DNA of 47,081 nt from JAFAGX01 sp035623255 (lineage in GTDB: Bacteria > Acidobacteriota > Terriglobia > Terriglobales > Acidobacteriaceae), in NCBI GenBank assembly GCA_035623255.1, contig DASPTU010000053.1, forward strand, positions 1-47,081. The letters are read 5' to 3'. The position numbers were made by a program, and so were the translations under genes. This document shows positions 32,875-41,129 of the stretch, in pieces (position 1 is the first letter of the stretch; each line of letters begins with the position of its first letter). The notes under the pieces are model-generated. The model saw only the letters and a list, made by a program, of their open reading frames with translations. It searched no databases and was not told where the DNA came from.

Positions 32875-33464
32875 TGACATCGCAGATCAATCTCTCTGCT
32901 AAACGCGAAAGTGGCTTCAGCTTGATTGAGGTCATGTTCTCGATGGTCATCATGACTGTGGGGCTGGTCAGCCTGCTGGCAGTGATGGGGATCGCGATGG
33001 CCTCGACGCAGACTTCGGAGCAGAATGCCATCGCCAAGCGGCTGGCTAACGAAGCGATGGAAAGTATTCTGACCGCGCGGGAAACATCACAGGTGCAGTG
33101 GGCCCAGATCGCCAATGGCAATTGCGCAGTCGGTCAGAACTGTGGAATCTTTCTGCCTGGTCCTCAGTCCATCAATTTGCCCGGCGCTGACGGCATCATT
33201 GGCACCTCGGACGATGCGGCAGCGGGTCCGCAAATTTTGGAGCAGCCTGGCTCTACCGGAGTTTATGCGGGTACGTGTCCACCCGACACCTGCTACAGCT
33301 TAAACAATTACACCCGCACGATCGCCATCACGCCGTTTGCTCTGGCCGGAGGCGGTACCGATCCTAACCTGAACTCGATCACCATTACTGTCACTTTTAC
33401 TACTCCCCAATTGCGGGTACCTCAGAATTACGTCCTCCAGACACTCATTTCGCAGTACCGCTAA
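32874..33464 (+). CDS. pilV: PilV-like minor pilin
   Basis: A 196-residue type IV prepilin. ATG 32874 overlaps the fimT stop (TGATG arrangement) and has GGAGG 8 bases upstream. The leader MTSQINLSAKRESG is followed by the cleavage site G/FSLIEVM and the helix FSMVIMTVGLVSLLAVMGIAM, with Glu5. The segment NEAMESILTARE after the helix is typical of PilV/GspI-like proteins. Four Cys occur in the globular domain, including CAVGQNC and CPPDTC, suggesting disulfides. It is the second gene of the minor-pilin operon, 8 bases before pilW. Confidence 0.9.
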   Translation: MTSQINLSAKRESGFSLIEVMFSMVIMTVGLVSLLAVMGIAMASTQTSEQNAIAKRLANEAMESILTARETSQVQWAQIANGNCAVGQNCGIFLPGPQSINLPGADGIIGTSDDAAAGPQILEQPGSTGVYAGTCPPDTCYSLNNYTRTIAITPFALAGGGTDPNLNSITITVTFTTPQLRVPQNYVLQTLISQYR

Positions 33465-33472
33465 GGGGAACT

Positions 33473-34690
33473 ATGGGCCGAACTTCAAAATCGAATCGCG
33501 GCTTCAGCTTAATCGAGTTGATGGTGGCGCTTGCTCTCGGGCTGGTTATCACCGGCGCCGCGGTGAAGCTGTATAGCACCGGCGTGGACGCCACCTGGGT
33601 CATCCAACAACGATCTGAAATGCAACAAGACCTGCGCGGGGCAGAAAGCATGTTATTGAAGGACATCAGTCTGGCTGGCGCTGGTCTGACACAGTTGCCC
33701 GGTGAGAGTGTTCCGTTACCCTATGCCACCGCCCCTGTTTATGGTTGTTCGGCTGGACCGGTGTGTGCGCCGAATGGAGCTTTAAACTACCCCTGCATTG
33801 GCGGCGGGTGCGGCGCCGCGTTCCCGCCCACACTTTACCCGATTATGCCGGGATTCCAGCGCGGCATCAAGCCGCCGGGGAGCACCACTGCCAGCGACAT
33901 AGTTACCGTTACCTATAGCGACACAAACTTGGCGCTCAATTGTTACTCCGGAGCCGCCAATCCAATCACGTTTAACGGAACCGGCAACGTCCTGACGTTT
34001 ATGGCGCCCCCGAATCCACCGCCGGCCAGTTGTGTGTTGCCGCCCGGTCTGGCCTATCCCCAGGCGCTGAACAGTACAGTGAACGGTTTACTGCCCGGCG
34101 ATATTGTGATGGTCGGCCCTTCAAGCACCGGCTTGCTGGCGATTGGAGAAGTCACCGGTATTGCCGGACCGGTTGGGGCGCCCGTGCCATGTGTCGGCAA
34201 TCCTTGTGCTGGTGGCAGCCAATATGTGGTTACCTTCGCGAACGGCGACACCTTGAACTTGAATCAGTCCGGTCAGGCCAATGACCTCACGACGACAAAA
34301 GCGTCGGCTGCCGGCGTGCCCGTTACCAGAATCTTCGTCATTTCGTATTTCCTGAAGAATTGGGTCGACGCCGCCGGAAATACCACCACGATTCTCTACC
34401 GTCAGGTCAACGGACAAGCTGCAATTCCCCTGGCCGACAATGTCGCGAACTTGCAGCTCACTTACGACACCTACGACAACAGCGGAAATCTGTTGAACGC
34501 TACCGGCGACGGCGGCGAGTCGATCGGTGTTTCTCCCAACCTGATTCGCAAGATCAACATTGTGCATTTGACCATCCATGGCCAGCTCGCCGGGGTGAGA
34601 AGTTCGCTCATGGCGACCCAGGGATTCCAGAGTTTCGATCTGCAGACCTCACTCAGCGCGCGGAATATGAGCTACAACAACCGCTACTAA
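33473..34690 (+). CDS. pilW: PilW-like minor pilin
   Basis: A 405-residue type IV prepilin, starting at ATG 33473 behind AAGGGGAA. The leader MGRTSKSNRG precedes F/SLIELM-type processing (G/FSLIELMVALALGLVITGAAV, Glu5 present). Next is the GspJ/PilW-like stretch EMQQDLRGAESMLLKDISLAG that marks this minor pilin class. The C-terminal part is rich in Gly, Asn and Pro with paired Cys (CIGGGCG, CVGNPC), consistent with a disulfide-stabilised surface domain. It is the third gene of the operon and about 1.5-2 times longer than simple PilJ/PilW proteins. Confidence 0.9.
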   Translation: MGRTSKSNRGFSLIELMVALALGLVITGAAVKLYSTGVDATWVIQQRSEMQQDLRGAESMLLKDISLAGAGLTQLPGESVPLPYATAPVYGCSAGPVCAPNGALNYPCIGGGCGAAFPPTLYPIMPGFQRGIKPPGSTTASDIVTVTYSDTNLALNCYSGAANPITFNGTGNVLTFMAPPNPPPASCVLPPGLAYPQALNSTVNGLLPGDIVMVGPSSTGLLAIGEVTGIAGPVGAPVPCVGNPCAGGSQYVVTFANGDTLNLNQSGQANDLTTTKASAAGVPVTRIFVISYFLKNWVDAAGNTTTILYRQVNGQAAIPLADNVANLQLTYDTYDNSGNLLNATGDGGESIGVSPNLIRKINIVHLTIHGQLAGVRSSLMATQGFQSFDLQTSLSARNMSYNNRY

Positions 34691-34742
34691 GTCAGAAAGT
34701 GTCCTGAGACTCTGCAGGCAGAAGGCATAAAGAGGATTGGCA

Positions 34743-37700
34743 ATGAGGATGAGGAGCTTAACAATGCGTAGCTGGAAAAATAAGTCGAACGGCTTCACCA
34801 TGATTACGACCCTGATCCTGCTGTTCCTCCTCTCCGGGATAGCGATCGGCATGCTCATGATGGTCAACACCGAAGTGAAGGTGGGCACGCAGGATGTGCA
34901 AAACAACGTCACCTTCCACGCGGCAGAAGGTGCCGTCGAGAAGATGACGGCGGATCTTGCCAACACGCTCAACAACACCCTTGCCCCGACCTCGGCTCAG
35001 ATCCAAAACCTGGCTATCAACCCAGGGCCGCCCGTGCTGCCGGGTATCACCTATCCCAATCCCGGTGCCGCGTTCCCCAACGGCGGTTACACACTTACCC
35101 CGGTCACTGATGGTGCCGGCAACATCATCTTCACCCAAGGTGCAGTTCCCAGCGGAAACTTCGCGGGATTGAATGCGACCCTGATGAACGTTCAGCTGCA
35201 AGCGACAGCGCAGGGCGTTCTGGGCGATGAAGTCAGCATGAACCGCACAGTGGAAGTTGCTTTCATTCCAGTCTTCCAGTTTGGAATCTTTTGCGAGGGT
35301 GATTGCGGTTTCTTTGCCGGTCCTAATTTCACCTTTGGCGGCCGCGTGCACGCCAATGGCGACTTGTACCTCGCTGAAGGCGGCGGCAACAACCTGACGT
35401 TCACCGGCAAGGTCTCGGCCTACGGAAACGTTGTTCGCCAGGTAATATCGAACGGCAACACCATTGCCAGCGGTGCTCACACGGGCACAGTTTTGGTTCC
35501 CACGGCGGCGAACGGCTGCAGTGGTGCTCAACCAGCCTGCCGCGCAATGGCTGCCACCGAAGGCAGCGTTGTGCAAGGACCAACCTCGGCTTATAACAGT
35601 GGGCCGCCTTCCTGGCAGACCATTTCGCTGACCACCTACAACGGATACGTGACTGATGGCGACAACGGAAACACCAACTTCGGAACTGGAGCTACGAAGC
35701 TAACGCTTCCCTTCGTCAATGGTGCGAATGCTAACGGCGTTGGTCCGCAGAACTATGAGATTATCCGCCGCGCCACCGCTGGAGATCCGGGGACACTGAG
35801 CGGTTCGCGTTTGTACAACTTGGCGCAGGTTCGCGTGCTGCTGTCAGACGATCCCAACGAGTTGCCCTGCGGTAACCCAAGCGCGCAACCACCTTGCGGC
35901 GGAGCGGCAGATACCCAGAACATCCGCCTGGCCAACTTTAGGGATCCGGACAACGCAATAGACTACAGCCACGGTGTGCCACAGACCGGCCAGCCGTTGC
36001 TCCCCGACGGCGGAAACCAAACGCTCTATTTTGCCGCCGCGAACTCGGCAGTTCCGAACCCGAGCGCCGGCTTCTATGAATTTACCAGCGGCACCCAGGT
36101 TTCGACCGACTGGGAGTTTGGACCTCTCAATCCTATGCCGACCTATGCGATTAAAGGGGTCAATTTCAATACCAACACGATTCACGATCCGGTGAACGTG
36201 CCTCCACAGGCCCCTTACATGCTGATCGATGGCAGTGCGAACTCGGCCGCCGTTGGCAAGACGCCGCCGCCGGATAACCTGGTGCTCTGCAACCCCAATG
36301 GAGTTTCCACGCAGACTACGACTACGACCACCAACAGTCAGCCGGCACCCCCCAACCCGCCGTCTTGTCCGGATGCCCTTTCCTACCCCTACTATTCTTT
36401 GAACGTGCCTGCTGCCGGCTTGCCCGACCCAGCTTTGACCTTGCCGTATGGCTACCAGTCGGCTACCGCCGGGGCATCAGCGGTTGCCGTTTCGAATGCC
36501 ACCCAGAGCTCATGGAACCTGCTCGATGGCTATTTGCGAGTGGAGTATCGCGATGCGGCAGGCAACTATCATCCGGTAACGCAGGAGTGGCTCGGCCTGG
36601 GCTTCGCTCGTTGGTTGCAACCCCCGACTGCACCGGGCGCGGATCCGATCAGTCCCACCGCCATCTTGCGTTTCCAGCAGCCTGCTGATCGCTCTGCAAA
36701 CGGGGCTCTGGACAATGTCGGTGCCCCACCAACATTCAGCTTTCCGGCCCCGACCTCGGTTTGCAGCAAGACAAGCGCTGGGAAGTGCGTGCAATGGACG
36801 TGGACCTTTACTTACACCGCCGTTCCGGGAAAGCCACCTGAGGTCGTGAATGACAGCAGCACCGGCAACTGGTGGTACGGTGACAGTAAGCAGGCGGTCG
36901 GCCAACAGAGTCCGAGCCAGTACAACTGGTATCCGATTAACTTCTACGATGTGCGCGAGGGTGAAGTGCGAGACGGTGGAGGCAACCCCGCCAACCCCCC
37001 GGCCAACACCTGCACCCCGAATGGCGTAATGAATGCCGTAGAGCTCGACGTAGGCAACCTGAAACGCTGGCTCTCCGGTGCGATTGGCGCAAGCGGCGGA
37101 TTAGTTGAGTCCGCAAGCCAGAACGGTTACGTGCTCTACTTCTCGGACCGGCGGGGAATGTTGGTGAATCCCAATGGAACTGGTCTCGGCGCCTTCACCA
37201 AGAACACCAAGACGGGCGACTCCGGACTTGAAGATGTCGTTAACAGCGGCAGCGCGGCAGGCACGCCGGACGGCAATCTTGACCCGAATGGACCTGGCAA
37301 AAACTTTTCTCCCGAGGACCCCAATCTGAACGGATTCTTGGATAACTGGGGTGCTGCGAATCTCGGCCTCGGGTTTGGCTACAACATGGCTCTGCCAAAA
37401 GCTGCGGTGACCAATTACACGGTGGCCAATAACATCAACAGCGTGGTCAATGCCCCGGCAAATCCCGACCCCTTCATGACCACTACCGCGAATCGGATCA
37501 GCAACTGTGCAGTGGCGCAGGAAAGCTGGGTGAGCGGTGCTCGCCACGTCCTGAAATTGACCGACGGGTCGCTGGGAAATCTGCCCCTTAAACCGGCCGG
37601 CGGCGGTGGCTTCAGCGTCGGCTCAGAAAACCCCGTTTACGTGCAGGGCGACTACAACAGCAACGCTGGCGACCCGACCTGGGGCGGCGGAGCGGATGCG

Positions 37701-38195
37701 GCCGGCGAAGCTGCAGCGGGCATTGTTGCCGACACTGTGACTTTCCTCTCCGACAATTGGAGCGACTGGAACAGCATCCTGAAGAATCCCGTCGACCAGA
37801 ATCAGCGAAACGCTGCAACCAGCTATTATCGAGTGGCGGTTGCGGCCGGCAAGAACATCAACTTCCCATATCCGGGTAATGGCACCAACAACGATTACGG
37901 TACCGATGGTGGCGTGCACAATTTCTTGCGCTACATCGAAAACTGGGGTGGTCAGATTCTCAACTACAAGGGATCGATTGCGAACCTCTACTACTCCACT
38001 TACGCCACAAGCACCTATAAGTGCTGCAACATCGTGTATTCGCCACCAACGCGAAACTATTTCTTCGATCAAAACTTTACTCTCCCGAACGGCCTGCCGC
38101 CGGGAACACCGACGTTTCGCGACATCGACAACCTGAGCTATCGGCAGAGCTTCACGGCGTGCAACGTGGGAGCGAACGGGCTCTGCACCAACTAA
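34743..38195 (+). CDS. Very large PilX-like pilus-associated protein
   Basis: An approximately 1150-residue protein with a PilX N-terminal signature: a basic leader, G/FTMITTLILLFLLSGIAIGMLMM and NTEVKVGTQDVQNNVTFHAAEGAVE. Position 5 of the mature sequence is not Glu, as often seen in PilX. ATG 34743 has AGAGG 7 bases upstream; ATG 34764 is an alternative. After the helix comes a long secreted part, with Thr repeats near residue 520, many Gly/Asn/Pro turns and several Cys pairs. The C-terminal region (VYVQGDYNSNAG, GIVADTVTFLSDNWSDW, NFLRYIENWGG, NLPPGTP-like) is a conserved adhesin-like module known from long PilX proteins. PilX in other bacteria is about 200 residues. It ends the pilin operon before a strong terminator. 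Confidence 0.88.
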   Translation: MRMRSLTMRSWKNKSNGFTMITTLILLFLLSGIAIGMLMMVNTEVKVGTQDVQNNVTFHAAEGAVEKMTADLANTLNNTLAPTSAQIQNLAINPGPPVLPGITYPNPGAAFPNGGYTLTPVTDGAGNIIFTQGAVPSGNFAGLNATLMNVQLQATAQGVLGDEVSMNRTVEVAFIPVFQFGIFCEGDCGFFAGPNFTFGGRVHANGDLYLAEGGGNNLTFTGKVSAYGNVVRQVISNGNTIASGAHTGTVLVPTAANGCSGAQPACRAMAATEGSVVQGPTSAYNSGPPSWQTISLTTYNGYVTDGDNGNTNFGTGATKLTLPFVNGANANGVGPQNYEIIRRATAGDPGTLSGSRLYNLAQVRVLLSDDPNELPCGNPSAQPPCGGAADTQNIRLANFRDPDNAIDYSHGVPQTGQPLLPDGGNQTLYFAAANSAVPNPSAGFYEFTSGTQVSTDWEFGPLNPMPTYAIKGVNFNTNTIHDPVNVPPQAPYMLIDGSANSAAVGKTPPPDNLVLCNPNGVSTQTTTTTTNSQPAPPNPPSCPDALSYPYYSLNVPAAGLPDPALTLPYGYQSATAGASAVAVSNATQSSWNLLDGYLRVEYRDAAGNYHPVTQEWLGLGFARWLQPPTAPGADPISPTAILRFQQPADRSANGALDNVGAPPTFSFPAPTSVCSKTSAGKCVQWTWTFTYTAVPGKPPEVVNDSSTGNWWYGDSKQAVGQQSPSQYNWYPINFYDVREGEVRDGGGNPANPPANTCTPNGVMNAVELDVGNLKRWLSGAIGASGGLVESASQNGYVLYFSDRRGMLVNPNGTGLGAFTKNTKTGDSGLEDVVNSGSAAGTPDGNLDPNGPGKNFSPEDPNLNGFLDNWGAANLGLGFGYNMALPKAAVTNYTVANNINSVVNAPANPDPFMTTTANRISNCAVAQESWVSGARHVLKLTDGSLGNLPLKPAGGGGFSVGSENPVYVQGDYNSNAGDPTWGGGADAAGEAAAGIVADTVTFLSDNWSDWNSILKNPVDQNQRNAATSYYRVAVAAGKNINFPYPGNGTNNDYGTDGGVHNFLRYIENWGGQILNYKGSIANLYYSTYATSTYKCCNIVYSPPTRNYFFDQNFTLPNGLPPGTPTFRDIDNLSYRQSFTACNVGANGLCTN

Positions 38196-38215
38196 CTCAG
38201 TACAACAGACAAGCG

Positions 38216-38246
38216 GCCCGGAGGCTTGACCTCCGGGCTTTTTTTT
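38216..38246 (+). terminator. Rho-independent terminator of the minor-pilin operon
   Basis: A perfect 9-base stem, GCCCGGAGG and CCTCCGGGC, with loop CTTGA is followed by eight T residues. It lies 20 bases after the stop of the PilX-like gene and separates the pilin operon from the peptide gene that follows. Confidence 0.95.
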
Positions 38247-38274
38247 GTGCAAACCCGAACCAGCAAACGCACGA

Positions 38275-38302
38275 TTGGGGCAGCTACTCGCTGTTGTATA
38301 CT
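38275..38302 (+). promoter_or_regulatory. Possible promoter for the 59-residue peptide gene
   Basis: TTGGGG (38275-38280) and TATACT (38297-38302) are separated by 16 bases. The -10 matches consensus at five of six positions and the -35 at three. The predicted start of transcription falls near 38309, about 36 bases before the ATG at 38345. Its location just after the operon terminator supports an independent transcript, but the assignment is tentative. Confidence 0.35.
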
Positions 38303-38344
38303 CGCGATCAGTTGAACGCGTGCAAGCTGTGTGCGCGTCCTGAC

Positions 38345-38524
38345 ATGGCAGAAAAGAACGCCAACGCCGAGGAGAAAACCCCTGCCGAAGCCAAGCCTCC
38401 CGGCAAAAAGCCCTACGAGAAGCCAAGTTTTCGGTATGAAAAGGTGTTTGAAACCATGGCGCTCGCCTGTGGCAAAGTCCACCCCACCCAGTTTCAGTGC
38501 CGGTTTAACCGCAAAAACTCCTGA
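38345..38524 (+). CDS. 59-residue two-cysteine peptide of unknown function (RiPP-leader-like)
   Basis: A small gene encoding 59 residues with two parts. Residues 1-22 are charged and Ala/Glu/Lys/Pro-rich with no signal peptide. Residues 23-59 contain a YEKPSF motif (YxxPxF), then FETMALACGK and a second Cys in FQCRF (Cys42, Cys52), ending in basic NRKNS. The YxxPx(L/F) motif followed by Thr resembles the recognition leader of lasso and related RiPP precursors, but no maturation enzyme is in the window. There is no good ribosome-binding site before ATG 38345; an in-frame TTG at 38309 would extend it with two more Cys. It lies between the pilin operon terminator and the propeller gene. Function unknown. 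Confidence 0.6.
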   Translation: MAEKNANAEEKTPAEAKPPGKKPYEKPSFRYEKVFETMALACGKVHPTQFQCRFNRKNS

Positions 38525-38634
38525 CCCTCCGGACAACTCGGTAATGCAGGTGGCGTTCCCGGTCTGGGCATGGCACGAACGACCCAAAACGGGTCGTCTC
38601 CGGTTACCAACGTAAGGCAGGAGAAAGACGCAAG

Positions 38635-40440
38635 GTGCGAGAAAATACTTCTGTCTCTCGCCATTTTGCGAGTCAAGGCATGGCCAATCCGAACAAGAGA
38701 ATCACCTTAGCCGCAATCGTTCTTGGTTTTGTTGCAGTGTCTCTGCCGATACTTTCGTCGCGCGCCCAGGAACGCTGGGAGGGTCACATCGGCTTGCCTC
38801 AGGATTGGAGCACGCGACACATCATCTTCACAAACGGCGCTCCTCCTGAGATTGCCGCCGCGGTAGCGCGCGATCCTCGCAGCTGGATACACTGGGCGCG
38901 GCGGACTGCACCTCTGTTGTACCGGCGGCCTTCGAGGGGGCCCGAGTTGCTTCACAGGCCTCGGAGAAACATGCGCGTGGATTGGGCAGTGTCGCTTGGT
39001 CCCAACGGTGGCATGCCGATCGGCGAGACACCTGCCAAGTATGGCTTCAATACGGTTGGCTACAGCTGTGCGGGTGACTTTGTGGTGTATGTGATTGGTG
39101 CGACTCCATCCGCCACTCAGGCGAACATTCTTGCGTTTAACAATCTGTACACGGGAACAGCGTCTTCCTCGTGTCCCAACGGCCCGCAGACACCGCCAAC
39201 CACAAACTATACGCAACCTACCTTCATGTGGTCCTACGAAGTCGGGACAGGCGCGGTCAACCTCTCGCCTGTGCTTTCTTTGGACGGAACCAAGGTGGCT
39301 TTCGTCGAATCCGCGACACACGGCATGTTTGATGTTCTTAAGTGGGTAAGCGGCCAGGGAACCAGCGCCACGGCTCCGGCTGTGCCGGGTACGGGCGGCT
39401 CTTCAGCCGTGCGGCTGGACTATACAAATACGACGGTGACCGGCTGTACGGCCAACGCAGCGGCTAATAGCGATTCTTCCCCTTACATCGACTACGGGAG
39501 TGACTCTGCCTACGTTGGCGCCAACAACGGAGAACTTTACCGCATCAGCGGCGTATTCAATGGCACTCCTGCGGTCCAATATTGCGTTACTGTCAATGCC
39601 GGAACGAACCTGACATCGCCTGTCTATGATTCGGTCACCAACAGCGTGTTCGTCTCCGACGGGCACTCCGTATACGCATACACGCCCGGGCCGACGGGTT
39701 TTACGAAGGTTGGCTCAATCACGGTGGCGGACGCTGCAGTAGCCGGAAATCCAATCATCTTGTCCCCGATTGTGGATTCCACCAACGGCTTCGTATACGT
39801 CTTTTCCTCGGCCGACGCGACCGATGCACATACGATTGTGTCTCAGCTCAATACTGCCCTCACGACGCAAACAACCGTGGCCCTCGGGAAACCAGCTTCG
39901 CAATTCATTTTGGATGGCGATTTTGATAACGCCTACTTTAATAACGGTCCCAAGACCGGTGCCGGCACGCTATATGCCTGCGGCACTCAGTCCAATAATG
40001 GAGCAAAACCGAGTCTGTATGCCCTTTCCTTCAGCGCGCCCAATGGGTTGATTAACACTACGCCAGCAGTGTCGGACAACCGCAATATCAACGGTGCAAG
40101 CAACCCTAATGGCAGTTGTTCCCCGCTGTTGGACTTCTTTGACGGAACCACCGATCGGCTTTTTGTTGGAACAGGGAATTACACCGGCACCGGGGGAGCA
40201 AATCTCGTCACCGAGTGGAATGTGAACACGCGCATCGCCGCAAATACCACTGCGCCCAATAACACCGCCGTTAATGAATGGGGCGGCACAAGTGCATTCA
40301 CGATCGACAATGTCAGTCCAGATCCGCAGACCACCAGCATTTACTTCGGAACTCTGCAACCTCCCGGTGGCGGAAGCACTTCTCCATGTGGCACCGGGAA
40401 TTATTGCGCCGTCAAGCTCACGCAATCCGCTTTGCAATAG
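38635..40440 (+). CDS. Secreted propeller-like protein downstream of the minor pilins
   Basis: An approximately 600-residue exported protein. GTG 38635 or ATG 38680 could be the start; the latter gives a clean signal peptide (ITLAAIVLGFVAVSLPILSS, cleavage after RAQE). From about residue 105 the chain shows repeated propeller-like strands: VVYVIGATPSATQANILAFNNLY, SPVLSLDGTKVAFVES, SPYIDYGSDSAYVGANNGELYRI, SPVYDSVTNSVFVSDGHSVYAY, SPIVDSTNGFVYVFSS. Each has an S-P or D-G turn, and several Cys occur in pairs. It occupies the position where pilY1 (a C-terminal propeller adhesin) often follows minor pilins, but lacks PilY1's size and I see no calcium-loop motif. A surface or pilus-tip role is inferred from location. 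The family is not recognised. Confidence 0.75.
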   Translation: MRENTSVSRHFASQGMANPNKRITLAAIVLGFVAVSLPILSSRAQERWEGHIGLPQDWSTRHIIFTNGAPPEIAAAVARDPRSWIHWARRTAPLLYRRPSRGPELLHRPRRNMRVDWAVSLGPNGGMPIGETPAKYGFNTVGYSCAGDFVVYVIGATPSATQANILAFNNLYTGTASSSCPNGPQTPPTTNYTQPTFMWSYEVGTGAVNLSPVLSLDGTKVAFVESATHGMFDVLKWVSGQGTSATAPAVPGTGGSSAVRLDYTNTTVTGCTANAAANSDSSPYIDYGSDSAYVGANNGELYRISGVFNGTPAVQYCVTVNAGTNLTSPVYDSVTNSVFVSDGHSVYAYTPGPTGFTKVGSITVADAAVAGNPIILSPIVDSTNGFVYVFSSADATDAHTIVSQLNTALTTQTTVALGKPASQFILDGDFDNAYFNNGPKTGAGTLYACGTQSNNGAKPSLYALSFSAPNGLINTTPAVSDNRNINGASNPNGSCSPLLDFFDGTTDRLFVGTGNYTGTGGANLVTEWNVNTRIAANTTAPNNTAVNEWGGTSAFTIDNVSPDPQTTSIYFGTLQPPGGGSTSPCGTGNYCAVKLTQSALQ

Positions 40441-40485
40441 CCTTTCCGCGTCTCGCCTTTCGGCCGTGCATGCTATCCTCAAACC

Positions 40486-41097
40486 TTGGCCGGGATCAGA
40501 GCAATCTTCTGGGATGTAGGCGGCGTGCTGCTCAGTAACGCTTGGGACCGTTCGCAACGCCGCCGTGCGCTGCAGCAGTTTCATGTGGATGAATTGGATT
40601 TTGAAGACCGGCACGAGATGCTGGTTTCCTCATTCGAGCGCGGCAAAATCACTCAGCAGGATTATCTGCAACGCACTGTGTTCTATCGGCCACGCTCGTT
40701 CACTCCCGGGGATTTCACAAACTTCATGTTCTCCCTCTCGCAGCCTTATCCAGACACGTTGGAGCTGGCGCGCTCGCTGGCCGGGTCGTGCAAGTATCTG
40801 ATGGCCACCCTCAACAACGAATCCACCGAGCTGAATGACTATCGAATTCGGACCTACGGCCTGCGCGATATCTTCGATGTTTTCTTCAGTTCGTGTTATG
40901 TCGGGTTGCGAAAACCCGAGGAAGCAATTTACCGCCTGGCCTTGGAAATCTCTCAACATCCGGCTGATGAGTGCTGCTTCGTGGACGACCGTCCTCTCAA
41001 CGTGGAAGCCGCTTCTCGCCTCGGAATGCATGCGATTCGCGTCGAAGGTACACAGCAACTGCGGCAGGAATTCGAAAAGCTGGGCGTCACGCCGTGA
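40486..41097 (+). CDS. HAD-superfamily hydrolase (subfamily IA)
   Basis: A 203-residue haloacid dehalogenase-like phosphatase. Motif I is IFWDVGGVLL (nucleophile Asp), motif II is near MATLNNES, motif III is the Lys in GLRKPEEAIYRLAL, and motif IV is CCFVDDRPLNVEAA. The 60-residue helical cap after motif I, of the YihX/alpha-D-glucose-1-phosphatase type, fits subfamily IA variant 3. The start is TTG 40486 without a good ribosome-binding site. It begins 45 bases after the propeller gene and precedes cysS by 32 bases. Substrate is unknown; small sugar phosphates or nucleotides are usual for this group. Confidence 0.9.
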   Translation: MAGIRAIFWDVGGVLLSNAWDRSQRRRALQQFHVDELDFEDRHEMLVSSFERGKITQQDYLQRTVFYRPRSFTPGDFTNFMFSLSQPYPDTLELARSLAGSCKYLMATLNNESTELNDYRIRTYGLRDIFDVFFSSCYVGLRKPEEAIYRLALEISQHPADECCFVDDRPLNVEAASRLGMHAIRVEGTQQLRQEFEKLGVTP

Positions 41098-41129
41098 TTC
41101 GCTGAATGCTACTCTGCTAAGCTAATCTC

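Noticed and set aside
34758..35576. 272-codon minus-strand frame within the PilX-like gene
   Set aside because: It is a shadow of the repetitive pilus gene with no motif and no promoter.
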